NCBI GenBank assembly: GCA_040399685.1
Contig: JBBART010000005.1
Location: forward strand, 62,001 to 126,000
Source of the DNA: CAIQQQ01 sp040399685
GTDB lineage: Bacteria > Pseudomonadota > Alphaproteobacteria > Acetobacterales > Acetobacteraceae
Length of the DNA: 64,000 bases
Reading direction: 5' to 3'
Shown: positions 34,599-43,400 of the stretch, in pieces
How the letters are laid out: every line of letters begins with the position of its first letter
Position numbering within the stretch: position 1 is the stretch's first letter
Program-made: the position numbers and the translations under genes
Notes under the pieces: model-generated
What the model was told of the DNA's origin: nothing
What the model saw: the letters and a program-made list of their open reading frames with translations, nothing else
Database searches by the model: none

Positions 34599-35906
34599 TC
34601 AGCTTTGGGCGATGGCGTGAAAGAAGGTGCCGCTGACATGGCCGCGCTGGCCACCGGAGGGGCCGATCGGGCGCATGGTGCCGTCGGTCAGATCGGCGAA
34701 GGGGGCGTCGGGGCCGGGGCTGGTGACGCTGGCGTAGTGGAATTCATGGCCGCGCAGGCGTTCGCCTTTGCGGCCGAGAAGGCTGTCGGCGGCCAGGGTG
34801 GCCTCGCGGTAGCCGAGATGCAGGCGGCGCTTCTTGTAGGAGGTGGCGTGGCCGAGCAGGCCGGCCATCTGGTGGCTGATGCCGTCGGCATCCTCCAGCA
34901 CGGTGCCGAGCACCATGTAGCCGCCGCACTCGCCATGCACCTTGCGGGTGGCGGCGAAGTGCCGCAGGCCGGTCCAGAAACGATGCGCCTCGGCCAGGGC
35001 GGCGGCGTGCAGTTCGGGGTAGCCGCCGGGCAGCCAGCAACTGTCGCAATCCTCCGGCGGGGCCTCGTTGGCCAGGGGGGAGAAGGCGACGATCTCGGCC
35101 CCTTGCTGGCGCCAGGCTTGCAGCAGATGCGGGTAGATGAAGCTGAAAGCGGCATCCTGCGCCAGGGCGATGCGTTGGCCTGGCGGCGGCAGGGCCGGGC
35201 GGTGTGTGGCGTTTGGGGCGAAGGGGGTGGTGGCGTTGAGGATGGCGTCGATGTTGAGATGGGTCTCGGCGGCATCGGCCAGTCGGTCGAGTTTGGCGGC
35301 GAGATCGGCGTGTTCGGCGGCCTGGATGAGGCCGAGATGGCGTTCGGGCAGCGCCAGCGTGGCGTCGCGCGGCATGGCGCCGAGGATGGGGAGTCCTGTC
35401 GCTTCCATGGCGGCCTGCACGCCTTCCAGATGGCGTGGGCTGGCGATCTGGTTGGCGATCACGCCGGCGATGGTCACGCGTGGATCATGCGTGGCGAAGC
35501 CGCGGGCGACGGCGGCGGCGGATTGCGATTGGCCGGAGACGTCCAGCACCAGCACCACCGGCAGGCCGAACGCGCCGGCCAGATCGGCGGCGGCGCCCGT
35601 GCGGCCGGGTGGGCCGGCGATGCCGTCGAACAGGCCCATCGAGGATTCGATGATGAAGATTTCGCTGCCGGATGAGGCTGAGGCCGCCACCGAGCCGAGC
35701 AGAGCCGGCGCCATTGCCCAGCTGTCGAGATTGACGCCGAGGGCGCCGGAGGCGGCCGCGTGAAAGGCCGGGTCGATATAGTCCGGTCCGGATTTTCCGG
35801 CGCGGATGGCAATGCCGCGTCGCCTGATGGCCGCGAGCAGGGCCAGGGTGATGGTGGTCTTGCCGGAGCCGGAGCGGGGGGCGCCGATGATCAGGGCGCG
35901 GGTCAT
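34599..35906 (-). CDS. cobB: Cobyrinic acid a,c-diamide synthase
   Basis: A 435-residue protein. The N-terminal P-loop APRSGSGKTT begins a dethiobiotin-synthase-like amidase domain with AGKSGPDYIDPAFH and ESSMGLFDG. The C-terminal class I glutamine amidotransferase domain carries the nucleophile in GECGGYMVLG. It amidates carboxylates a and c of hydrogenobyrinate using glutamine and ATP. First gene of cobB-cobT-cobS, divergent from cbiD with a 50-base gap. Confidence 0.95.
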   Translation of the reverse strand: MTRALIIGAPRSGSGKTTITLALLAAIRRRGIAIRAGKSGPDYIDPAFHAAASGALGVNLDSWAMAPALLGSVAASASSGSEIFIIESSMGLFDGIAGPPGRTGAAADLAGAFGLPVVLVLDVSGQSQSAAAVARGFATHDPRVTIAGVIANQIASPRHLEGVQAAMEATGLPILGAMPRDATLALPERHLGLIQAAEHADLAAKLDRLADAAETHLNIDAILNATTPFAPNATHRPALPPPGQRIALAQDAAFSFIYPHLLQAWRQQGAEIVAFSPLANEAPPEDCDSCWLPGGYPELHAAALAEAHRFWTGLRHFAATRKVHGECGGYMVLGTVLEDADGISHQMAGLLGHATSYKKRRLHLGYREATLAADSLLGRKGERLRGHEFHYASVTSPGPDAPFADLTDGTMRPIGPSGGQRGHVSGTFFHAIAQS

Positions 35907-35956
35907 GCAATGGCCTTGTTGTGACAGGAAGGGCTGGGCTGCCTATATCTGGCAGC

Positions 35957-37063
35957 ATGGAGAAAAAGCCCGAATTGCGGTTTGGCTGGACCACCGGAAG
36001 CTGCGCCACCGCTGCCGCCAAGGCGGCGTTCGTGGCGTTGCTGACGGGTGTGTTCCCCGATCCGGTGGAGATTGTTCTGCCGCGCGGCCAGCGCGTGGCG
36101 TTCGCTCTGGCCGAGACGGTTCTGGCCGATGGTCGCGCCATGGCGGGCGTGGTGAAGGATGCCGGCGATGATCCGGATGTGACGCATGGTGCGGTGGTGC
36201 GGTCCACGGTGTGGCGCGGCGAGCCGGGCAGCGGTGTGGTGTTCCGGGCGGGTGAGGGCGTTGGCATGGTGACGCGGGCGGGGCTGCCGATTCCGCCGGG
36301 GGAGCCGGCGATCAACCCGATGCCGCGCCAGATGATCCGCGAGGCGATCGCGGAGGTGGCCGCACTTTATGATGTGCCGGGTGACGTGGTGGTGGAGATC
36401 TCGATCCCGGGCGGGGCGGTTATTGCCGAGCGCACCTTGAACGGCCGGTTGGGCATTGTCGGCGGGCTGTCGATTTTGGGGACCACGGGCATTGTGGTGC
36501 CGTTTTCCTGTTCGGCCTGGATTCATTCCATTCATCGCGGCATCGACGTGGCGCTTGCGGCGGGGCTGGAGCATGTGGCGGGGGCCACCGGCAGCAATTC
36601 CGAACTGGCGGTGCAGGCGCTGCACGGGCTGGACGAGATGGCGCTGATCGACATGGGCGATTTCGTCGGCGGCATGTTGAAATACATCCGCGCGCATCCG
36701 GTGCCGCGCGTGACGGTGGCTGGGGGCATCGGCAAGATGACCAAGCTGGCGCAGGGCAAGCTGGACCTGCATTCTCGGCGCGGATCGGTGGATTTCGACG
36801 CGCTGGCGGGGTTTGCGGCTGGGTTGGGTGCTACGGAGGATGTCGTGGCCGGTATTCGCGGGGCCAACACAACCGTGGAGGCGTTCGACATTGCCGCCGG
36901 GCTGGGGTTGGGCGACGCGGTGGCCTTGCAGGCACGCGATGTGGCGGTGGCGGTGTTCGACGATCCCGCCATCGAGATTGAGGTGGTTATCTTCGACAGC
37001 ACCCAGAAGCTGGTGGGGCGGGCAGGCTTTGCTGCGGCTCATACGCGGAATCTGCGCCGGTAA
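35957..37063 (+). CDS. cbiD: Cobalt-precorrin-5B C1-methyltransferase-type protein CbiD
   Basis: A 368-residue CbiD. Diagnostic text is FGWTTGSCATAAAKAA near the start, INPMPRQMIREAI, GGLSILGTTGIV and GNSxL-like text here as ATGSNSEL. CbiD is the C1 methylase of the anaerobic route; in aerobic clusters that lack CobF it is thought to take over the same step. It lies on the plus strand between the minus-strand cobB and cobM operons and overlaps the end of cobM by 25 bases. Confidence 0.93.
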   Translation: MEKKPELRFGWTTGSCATAAAKAAFVALLTGVFPDPVEIVLPRGQRVAFALAETVLADGRAMAGVVKDAGDDPDVTHGAVVRSTVWRGEPGSGVVFRAGEGVGMVTRAGLPIPPGEPAINPMPRQMIREAIAEVAALYDVPGDVVVEISIPGGAVIAERTLNGRLGIVGGLSILGTTGIVVPFSCSAWIHSIHRGIDVALAAGLEHVAGATGSNSELAVQALHGLDEMALIDMGDFVGGMLKYIRAHPVPRVTVAGGIGKMTKLAQGKLDLHSRRGSVDFDALAGFAAGLGATEDVVAGIRGANTTVEAFDIAAGLGLGDAVALQARDVAVAVFDDPAIEIEVVIFDSTQKLVGRAGFAAAHTRNLRR

Positions 37064-37791
37064 TCGGGGTCGTAGAGCGCCGATTCGCGGAAGTTCGTGG
37101 CGGCCAGAGCGGGGCCGACCAGGATGAGGGCGGTGCGTTCGGCGGGCTGGGCGGCGAAGGCCTCGGCGATGGTGGCCAGCGTGCCGCGCAGGATGATCTC
37201 GTCTGGCCAGGTGGCGCGGGCGACAATCGCCACTGGACAGTCCACTCCGTAATGCGGGGTTAACCTTTCGACGATAGCCTCCAGCGCATGGATGGCGAGG
37301 TGGATTGCCAGGGTGGCGCCGGTGGCGGCGAAGGCTTCCAGCGTCTCGCGCGGCGGCATGGCGGAGGCGCGGCCGGAGATGCGAGTGATGATCAGGCTTT
37401 GGGCCACTTCCGGCACCGTCAGTTCGGTGCCCAGGGCTGCTGCTGCGGCGGCGAAGGCGGGCACGCCGGGGGTGAGAGTGTAGCCGATGTCGTGGCGTTG
37501 CAGACGGCGGATCTGTTCGGCCACGGCGCTGTAGATGGACAGATCGCCGGAATGCAGGCGGGCGACGTCGTGGCCATCGGCGTGGGCGCGGAGGTATTCG
37601 GCCTCGATCTCGTCCAGCGACAGCGGTGCGGTGTCCACCAGCCGGGCGGTGGGTTTGCAATGGGCGAGCATGGCGGCGGGGACGATGGAGCCGGCATAGA
37701 GGCAGACATCGCAGGCGGCCAGCAGGTCGCGGCCGCGCAGGGTGAGAAGGTCGGCGGCACCGGGGCCGGCGCCGATGAAATGGACGGTCAT
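37039..37791 (-). CDS. cobM: Precorrin-4 C11-methyltransferase
   Basis: A 250-residue SAM-dependent tetrapyrrole methylase with VHFIGAGPGAADLLTLRGRDLL at the start, CLYAGSIVP, RLHSGDLSIYSAVAEQ and TLTPGVPAFAAAAAALG, all typical of CobM/CbiF. It methylates C11. The start overlaps the cobE stop by four bases. Confidence 0.95.
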   Translation of the reverse strand: MTVHFIGAGPGAADLLTLRGRDLLAACDVCLYAGSIVPAAMLAHCKPTARLVDTAPLSLDEIEAEYLRAHADGHDVARLHSGDLSIYSAVAEQIRRLQRHDIGYTLTPGVPAFAAAAAALGTELTVPEVAQSLIITRISGRASAMPPRETLEAFAATGATLAIHLAIHALEAIVERLTPHYGVDCPVAIVARATWPDEIILRGTLATIAEAFAAQPAERTALILVGPALAATNFRESALYDPDYRRRFRV

Positions 37792-38159
37792 GGGGAGCTT
37801 TCGGCGATGGCGCAGGTGGCGGCCGGATGGGTGATGCGGGCAAGTAGCAGCCTGGCGTTCGGGCCGCAGGCGGCGAGGGCGGCGGCTTCGGCGATGCTGG
37901 CATGGCCGGTGTGCTGACGCGCGGCTTCCGATTTTGTGACGCAGCTGGGTTGGGCCTGGGCGAGTGCGTCGTCTTCGATGAACAGCAGGGGCAGGCCCAG
38001 CGTGCGGGCTGCTTCGATCAGGCCTTGTTCGGCGGATTTGAAGGCGGGGGCGGCGAGGGCGGTGGCCATGGTGCCGGCGCGCGCCTCGGCATCGCGCAGC
38101 ACGGCGATGATGTCGGCCGGTGGGCAGTGGCGGCGGCAGCCGAGTCCGGCGGCGATCAT
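37788..38159 (-). CDS. cobE: Cobalamin biosynthesis protein CobE (CbiG C-terminal-like)
   Basis: A 123-residue protein. The start MIAAGLGCRRHCPPADI and the C-terminal PSCVTKSEAARQHTGHASIAEAAAL match CobE, the stand-alone version of the CbiG C-terminal domain. Its precise role in the aerobic pathway is unsettled; hydrogenobyrinic acid binding has been proposed for the family. ATG 38159 overlaps the cobL stop as ATGA; ATG 38177 is an in-frame alternative adding six residues. Confidence 0.88.
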   Translation of the reverse strand: MIAAGLGCRRHCPPADIIAVLRDAEARAGTMATALAAPAFKSAEQGLIEAARTLGLPLLFIEDDALAQAQPSCVTKSEAARQHTGHASIAEAAALAACGPNARLLLARITHPAATCAIAESSP

Positions 38160-39367
38160 GGCCTGGTGGCCGACCATTGGGTGATGGTCATGGCCGGGCG
38201 GAAGCCGTGCATGGTGCCGACATCGGTCAGGCGTTCCACGCTCAGGCGGGACAGCGTGCCGCCATATGTGCGCAGGGCTTCGAACAGCACGGCCTCGGTT
38301 TCGATGGTGACGGCGTTGATGACCATGCGGCCGCCCGGTTTGAGCGCCGCCCAAGCGGTGGGGAGCACGCCTTGGGTTTGTGCGCCGCCGCCGATGAAGA
38401 TGGCGTCGGGTTCTGGCAGGCCGTGCAGTGCCTCGGGGGCGGCGCCTTGCACGGATGTCAGGGCCGTTACGCCGAGTTGCGCGGCGTTGGACATGGCGCG
38501 GGCCAGTCTTTCCAGATGGCGGTCGATGGCGATGGCGCGGTTGGAGGGGTGGGCGCGCATCCACTCTATGGCGATGGAGCCGGAGCCGGTGCCGATATCC
38601 CATAGCAGGCCGCCGCGTTTTGGTTCCAGTGCCGACAGCGTGGCGGCGCGGATCTCGCGCTTGGTGATCTGGCCGTCATGGGCGAACAGATCGTCGTCCA
38701 GCCCGGTGCCCAGTGGCGCGATTTTGGCGGTGGGGCTGGCCTTGAGGGTGATGGCCAGCAGGTTGAGGGGGTTGGCGTCGGTCAGGTTGAAATGGGCGGC
38801 GGTGGTGGCGCGGATGCGCTCGTGCGGGCCGCCGAGGGCTTCGAGCAGCGTGATTTCGCTGGGGCCGAAGCCGTGTGCAACGAGGAGTTCGGCGGCGCGT
38901 GCCGGGGTGTTGGCGTTTTCGGACAAGGCCAGGACGCGGGTGCCGGGATTGAGCAAGGCCGCCAGGGCCGCCACAGGACGGCCGCAGAACGAGATGATCT
39001 CGGTGGTGTTCTGCGCCCAGCCCAGTCTTGCGCAGGCGAGCGACAGGCTGGAGGGGGCGGGGAGGCATTGCCATTCCTGGCGATCGAACGCGCCGGCCAG
39101 CATGGGGCCGACGCCGAAGCAGAACGGGTCTCCCGAGGCGAGGACCACGGCCGGGGCCGGGCTGTGGGCGCGCAGCATGGGCAGGGCATCGGCGATCGGG
39201 CTGGGCCAGACTTGGCGCGTGCCGGTGATTAGTGTGTCGGCCAAGATGAGATGTCGAGCGCCGCCGATGACGAGGCTGGCCTGGGAAATCAGCGCGCACG
39301 CTGCTACGGACAGGCCATCAGGTCCGTCCTCGCCGATGCCGATGATGGAGAGCCAGGGTTGGGTCAT
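38156..39367 (-). CDS. cobL: Precorrin-6Y C5,15-methyltransferase (decarboxylating)
   Basis: A 403-residue fusion. The N-terminal CbiE-type tetrapyrrole methylase begins WLSIIGIGEDGPDGLS and includes LASGDPFCFGVG. The C-terminal CbiT-type Rossmann methylase includes LLWDIGTGSGSIAIEWMR. It methylates C5 and C15 and removes the acetate side chain at C12. ATG 39367 is only 14 bases from the divergent cobK start. Confidence 0.95.
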   Translation of the reverse strand: MTQPWLSIIGIGEDGPDGLSVAACALISQASLVIGGARHLILADTLITGTRQVWPSPIADALPMLRAHSPAPAVVLASGDPFCFGVGPMLAGAFDRQEWQCLPAPSSLSLACARLGWAQNTTEIISFCGRPVAALAALLNPGTRVLALSENANTPARAAELLVAHGFGPSEITLLEALGGPHERIRATTAAHFNLTDANPLNLLAITLKASPTAKIAPLGTGLDDDLFAHDGQITKREIRAATLSALEPKRGGLLWDIGTGSGSIAIEWMRAHPSNRAIAIDRHLERLARAMSNAAQLGVTALTSVQGAAPEALHGLPEPDAIFIGGGAQTQGVLPTAWAALKPGGRMVINAVTIETEAVLFEALRTYGGTLSRLSVERLTDVGTMHGFRPAMTITQWSATRP

Positions 39368-39381
39368 TGCGGGAGCGTCAA

Positions 39382-40143
39382 ATGCGGAAAGTGCTGATCC
39401 TGGGCGGCACCACGGAGGCCACGGCCATTGCCACGGCTTTGGTGGGGGATGTGCGGTTCGATGCGTTGATGTCCTTCGCCGGCACCACGCGCACACCGCG
39501 TCCGCCGCCGATTGCGTATCGGGTGGGTGGGTTCGGCGGGGTGGAGGGGCTGGCGGCGTTCTTGCGCAAGAACGCGATCGATTTGATGATCGACGCCACG
39601 CATCCCTTCGCGGCCCGGATGAAGCCGAATGCCGTTGGGGCGGCGCGGCTGGCGGGGGTGCCGCTGCTGGGCATCCATCGGCCGGCCTGGGTGGCCGGGG
39701 AGGGGGACAACTGGATTCATGTGGCCGATATGGCAGCGGCGGCGCGGGCGCTCGGGAGCGAAACACGGCGTGTTCTGCTGACGATTGGCCAGAAGGATCT
39801 GGCGGCGTTTCAGGCAGCGCCTTGGCATCATTATATCGTCCGCAGCGTCGATCCGCCGGAGTTGGCCAGCATGCCGCCCGATGCGGAGACGATTGCGGCG
39901 CGTGGCCCGTTCCGGCTGGAAGACGAGTTGGATCTGCTGGGGCGGATCGATGTGTCCGTGCTGGTGACCAAGAATTCCGGTGGATCGGCCACCGAGGCCA
40001 AGCTGGCCGCCGCCCGCGCGTTGGGCGTAGCGGTGGTGATGGTCGACCGCCCCAAGCCGGCCGAGGGGGTGGAGCAGGTGGCCGATGCGGCGGGCGCCTT
40101 GCGTTGGTTGGCGCGTCATGCCGGGACCGAGCGGGGGGTGTAG
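39382..40143 (+). CDS. cobK: Precorrin-6A reductase
   Basis: A 253-residue protein. It starts RKVLILGGTTEATAIATAL, continues with IDLMIDATHPFAARMKPNA and VLLTIGQKDLAAF, and ends with LVTKNSGGSATEAKLAAAR, all CobK/CbiJ features. It reduces the macrocycle with NADPH. ATG 39382 has GGGAG upstream; a TTG at 39367 is less likely. It is on the plus strand inside the minus-strand cluster, and its last 28 bases overlap the end of cobJ. Confidence 0.95.
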   Translation: MRKVLILGGTTEATAIATALVGDVRFDALMSFAGTTRTPRPPPIAYRVGGFGGVEGLAAFLRKNAIDLMIDATHPFAARMKPNAVGAARLAGVPLLGIHRPAWVAGEGDNWIHVADMAAAARALGSETRRVLLTIGQKDLAAFQAAPWHHYIVRSVDPPELASMPPDAETIAARGPFRLEDELDLLGRIDVSVLVTKNSGGSATEAKLAAARALGVAVVMVDRPKPAEGVEQVADAAGALRWLARHAGTERGV

Positions 40144-40871
40144 AGCCAGGCGCGGGCGCCGGGGCGTTCGAGGAGGCGGGTGTCGGCCGAGCCTATCATG
40201 ACCAGGGTGCGCATGTCCGCGCAGGTTGGGTCGGCCTCGGCGAGGGTGGTGATGAGGATGGTCTCGTCGGCGCGGCTGATGGCGGTGGCGAACACCACCG
40301 GGGTGGTGGGCGGCAATATCTCGCGCAGCAGGGCGAACGCCTCGCCCAATTGATGTGGGCGGGCGCGGGAGCGGGCGTTGTAGAGGGCGATAACGAAACC
40401 GGCCTCGGCGGCGAGGCGCAGCCGTTTGCAGACCAGCGGCCAGGGCTTGAGGTTGTCGGACAGCGAGATGGCGCAGAAATCATGGCCCAGCGGCGCGCCC
40501 AGCCGGGCGGCGGCGGCGAACATGGCCGAGATGCCGGGGATGACCGAGACGTTCAGCCCGCGCCAGTGCGCAGGCCCGGCCTCGATGGCCTCGAACACCG
40601 CGCTGGCCATGGCGAACACGCCGGCATCGCCGGACGAGACGACGGCCACGGTGTGGCCGTGCTCGGCGAGGCGCAGCGCGTGGCGGGCGCGGTCGAGTTC
40701 CACGCGGTTGTCGGTGGCGTGCCGGGTCTGGTGCGGGCCGGTGGTGACGCGGTCCAGATACGGGCCGTAGCCGATGAGATCGGTGGCGGCTTCCAGGGCT
40801 GCCTGGGCGTCGGGCGTGCGGGCGCCGAGATGGCCCGGGCCGAGGCCGATGATTGTCAGTTTGCCGCTCAT
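40116..40871 (-). CDS. cobJ: Precorrin-3B C17-methyltransferase
   Basis: A 251-residue tetrapyrrole methylase with LTIIGLGPGHLGARTPDAQAAL, DLIGYGPYLDRV, VAVVSSGDAGVFAMAS, VIPGISAMFAAAARLGAPLG and ALYNARSRARPHQL, as in CobJ/CbiH. It methylates C17 with ring contraction. The start overlaps the cobI stop by four bases. It is the last gene of the riboswitch-led operon. Confidence 0.95.
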   Translation of the reverse strand: MSGKLTIIGLGPGHLGARTPDAQAALEAATDLIGYGPYLDRVTTGPHQTRHATDNRVELDRARHALRLAEHGHTVAVVSSGDAGVFAMASAVFEAIEAGPAHWRGLNVSVIPGISAMFAAAARLGAPLGHDFCAISLSDNLKPWPLVCKRLRLAAEAGFVIALYNARSRARPHQLGEAFALLREILPPTTPVVFATAISRADETILITTLAEADPTCADMRTLVMIGSADTRLLERPGARAWLYTPRSVPA

Positions 40872-41596
40872 CTTGGGCCTTGCCGGCCTGGGACCAGCAC
40901 GATGGCGAAATACGGCACCCGGTCGCGGTCTAGGTCTGCGAAGGGGTGGATGATCTCGTCCTGCATGGTGCCGCGTTCGACGTAGATGGCGCGGTCGGTC
41001 AGTCCGGCGCGGGCGAGGGCGGCGCGGATCTTTGGCAGGTTGCGGCCGAGTTTCATGATCACAGCGGCGTCGCAGGCGGCCAGGTGCGTCACGAGGTCGT
41101 CTTCGGACAGGGTGCCTGGCAGCACGGACAGCACGTCGTCGCCATGGGTCATTGGATGGCCGGCGCGGGACCAGCAGCCGCTCATGCCGGTGACGCCGGG
41201 GGTGATCTCGGTGGGGTGGTCGGTGCGCAGGCGGTCGTAGAGATACATGGCCGAGCCGTAGAAGAACGGGTCGCCCTCGCAGAGGAGGGCGACGTCCTGG
41301 CCTGTGTGCAGCTTTTCGGCGAGGCGTTGGGCGCAGGCCTCGTAGAACACGCCCATTTCGAGGTGATAGCGTGGGTCGGCCAGTTCCACCTCGGTGGTGA
41401 ACGGGTATTCGAAGCGCAGTTCCTCGCAGTCGGGGGACAGATGCGGGCCGATGATGGAGCGCGCGTGGCCGCGGCGGCCGTGCTTGCAGAAGAAGGCGGC
41501 GACGGGGCTGGCGGCGATCAGGCGGGCGGCGCGCAGGGTCATGAGTTCCGGGTCGCCGGGGCCGACGCCGATGACGTGAAGGGTGCCGCTGGTCAT
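40868..41596 (-). CDS. cobI: Precorrin-2 C20-methyltransferase
   Basis: A 242-residue tetrapyrrole methylase with LHVIGVGPGDPELMTLRAARLI, ALLCEGDPFFYGSAMYLYDRL and TPGVTGMSGCWSRAGHPMTHGDD, matching CobI/CbiL. It adds the C20 methyl group. Four-base overlaps link it to cobH and cobJ. Confidence 0.95.
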   Translation of the reverse strand: MTSGTLHVIGVGPGDPELMTLRAARLIAASPVAAFFCKHGRRGHARSIIGPHLSPDCEELRFEYPFTTEVELADPRYHLEMGVFYEACAQRLAEKLHTGQDVALLCEGDPFFYGSAMYLYDRLRTDHPTEITPGVTGMSGCWSRAGHPMTHGDDVLSVLPGTLSEDDLVTHLAACDAAVIMKLGRNLPKIRAALARAGLTDRAIYVERGTMQDEIIHPFADLDRDRVPYFAIVLVPGRQGPR

Positions 41597-42222
41597 TCCA
41601 CGTCACTCGCCAGGGCGTTGACGGCGGCGACCGTCATGGCGCTGCCGCCGCGCCTTCCGTGCAGGGTGAGGAAGGGGATGGCGTATTCGGCCAGGGCGGC
41701 CTTTGATTCGGCGGCGCCGATGAAGCCCACCGGCAGGCCGATGACGGCTGCCGGGCGGGGGGCGCCGGCATCGAGCAGTTCCAGCAGGTGGAACAGGGCG
41801 GTGGGGGCGTTGCCGATGGCGACCAGGGCGCCGTTCATGTCCTCGCCCCACAGATCGAGGGCGGCGGCGGAGCGGGTGTTTCCGATCTTTGCGGCCAAGG
41901 CCGGCACGCGCTCGTCGGCCAGGGTGCAGATCACCGCGTTGGCGGCCGGTAGGCGCGGGCGGGTGATGCCATGGGCCACCATCTTGGCATCGCACAGAAT
42001 GGGGCGGCCGGCGCGCAGGGCGGTCTGGGCGGCGGTGGCGAAATCGGGGGAGAACACCAGGTCGGGCGCGATTTCCACCATGCCGCAGGCGTGGATGATG
42101 CGCACGGCCACCCGGGCCTCGACGGCGGACAGGCCGCGCAGGTCCGCCTCGGCGCGGATGGTGGCGAAGGAGCGTTCGTAGATGGCGGCGCCGTTGTGCT
42201 CGTAGTCGTATCCGATGGTCAT
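41593..42222 (-). CDS. cobH: Precorrin-8X methylmutase
   Basis: A 209-residue protein with RIIHACGMVEIAPDLVFSP, which includes the catalytic His region, and ILCDAKMVAHGITRPRLP and VGFIGAAESKAAL, all CobH/CbiC features. It moves the methyl group from C11 to C12 to form hydrogenobyrinate. Overlaps cobG and cobI by four bases each. Confidence 0.96.
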   Translation of the reverse strand: MTIGYDYEHNGAAIYERSFATIRAEADLRGLSAVEARVAVRIIHACGMVEIAPDLVFSPDFATAAQTALRAGRPILCDAKMVAHGITRPRLPAANAVICTLADERVPALAAKIGNTRSAAALDLWGEDMNGALVAIGNAPTALFHLLELLDAGAPRPAAVIGLPVGFIGAAESKAALAEYAIPFLTLHGRRGGSAMTVAAVNALASDVE

Positions 42223-43400
42223 GCCAGGCCTTCCGCGGCGAAAAGTGCCGCAATGTCAGTAATGGTCAGCCCGCGCAGCGCCGGTTCAGCGGCGGCGTTG
42301 CCGTGGCGGATCAGGTTGTAGCGCCCGGCCTCGCCCACCAGGGTGATGGCGCGCGGAAGCCTGTGGGCGCAGCCCTTCTGGCATCCGGACACGTGGATTG
42401 CACGCCCCGCCGCCGATTTTGCGAGCAAGGCAGCATCCTGCAGCGTGGCCACGGTGGCGCGGGCGCAGGACGGCATGCCGGGGCAGGAATCTATCGTCAG
42501 CCTGGGGTCGGTGGGATCGGTGATCAGGCTGGCGGGCAGGTTGTGCGCCGAATCGGCTGAAACGCCTGGCAGCAGCAGCGTGCGCCAGGGGGTGGCGCGC
42601 AGGGTGGCGTCGCCGTGGTTCTGCGCCAGTGATGCGATGTGGTGCAGGGTGGGTGCGTCGATCTGGCCGAAGGCCAGGCCGATGCCGAAGGCGCCGGCTG
42701 GCGCCAGATCGCCGACGACAGGGCCGCGTGGGCGGACAAGACTGCGTGTGTCGGGCGTCATTCCGGCGGTGTGGAACACGGCGTGCGGGTCAAGATCGCG
42801 CATCCGTCTGGCGTTGGGGTGTTGCAGGAATGCGCCGATCAGCGCGCGTGTGGCGGAGGCGGCTTCGGTCAGTGGCACCTGGGCGGCCATGGGGTTGCCG
42901 TCGAGGGCGAGGCGGACCGTATTGCCATTGGGCTGCACCAGGATATCGGCCTGTGCGTCGTGCAGCGGCAAGGCGCCGCCGCCGTCGATGGCGAGGCCGA
43001 ACTTGCCGGGCAGGGCGGAGAGCGTGGCATCGGCCACCAGCATGGCCTCGATGGCCTGGGCCACGGCGGATGTGGCGGGGTCTACGGTGGGGTCGATGCC
43101 TGTCAGCGGCGAGATGATGACGCTGCGGCGGCGTTCGGACAGCGGGTTCGTCGAGGCGAGGCCCAGCCCGGCCACGATATCGGCGAAGGCGCGGGCGGTT
43201 TCTGGCGTCATGCCGCGAAATTGCAGGTTGGCGCGGTTGGTGAGGTTGACGATGCCGTTGCCGAAGCGTGTGGCGGCGGCAGCCAGCACCATGGCCGCCT
43301 GGGCGGGCAGCGCGCCGGAGGGGGGTTTTACGCGCACCAGCAGGCCGTCGCCGGTTTCCATTGGCTCGTAGAGGCTGGGGCACCATCCGCGTCTGGTCAT
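42219..43400 (-). CDS. cobG: Precorrin-3B synthase
   Basis: A 393-residue nitrite/sulphite-reductase-like protein with two ferredoxin-like halves (GDGLLVRVKPPSGAL; NLTNRANLQFRGM) and C-terminal cysteines in SCPGMPSCARA and VSGCQKGCAHRLP that would hold the 4Fe-4S cluster. CobG inserts oxygen at C20, so its presence marks the aerobic route. It is shorter than some CobG proteins but shows no frameshift. Confidence 0.93.
   Translation of the reverse strand: MTRRGWCPSLYEPMETGDGLLVRVKPPSGALPAQAAMVLAAAATRFGNGIVNLTNRANLQFRGMTPETARAFADIVAGLGLASTNPLSERRRSVIISPLTGIDPTVDPATSAVAQAIEAMLVADATLSALPGKFGLAIDGGGALPLHDAQADILVQPNGNTVRLALDGNPMAAQVPLTEAASATRALIGAFLQHPNARRMRDLDPHAVFHTAGMTPDTRSLVRPRGPVVGDLAPAGAFGIGLAFGQIDAPTLHHIASLAQNHGDATLRATPWRTLLLPGVSADSAHNLPASLITDPTDPRLTIDSCPGMPSCARATVATLQDAALLAKSAAGRAIHVSGCQKGCAHRLPRAITLVGEAGRYNLIRHGNAAAEPALRGLTITDIAALFAAEGLA

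Noticed and set aside
33597..35675. A 692-codon plus-strand open frame
   Set aside because: Antisense to cobT and cobB, which are certain.
37902..40985. A 1027-codon plus-strand open frame across cobE, cobL, cobK and cobJ
   Set aside because: It is antisense or out of frame to five clearly recognised cob genes and has only low-complexity composition; long shadow frames are expected at this GC content.
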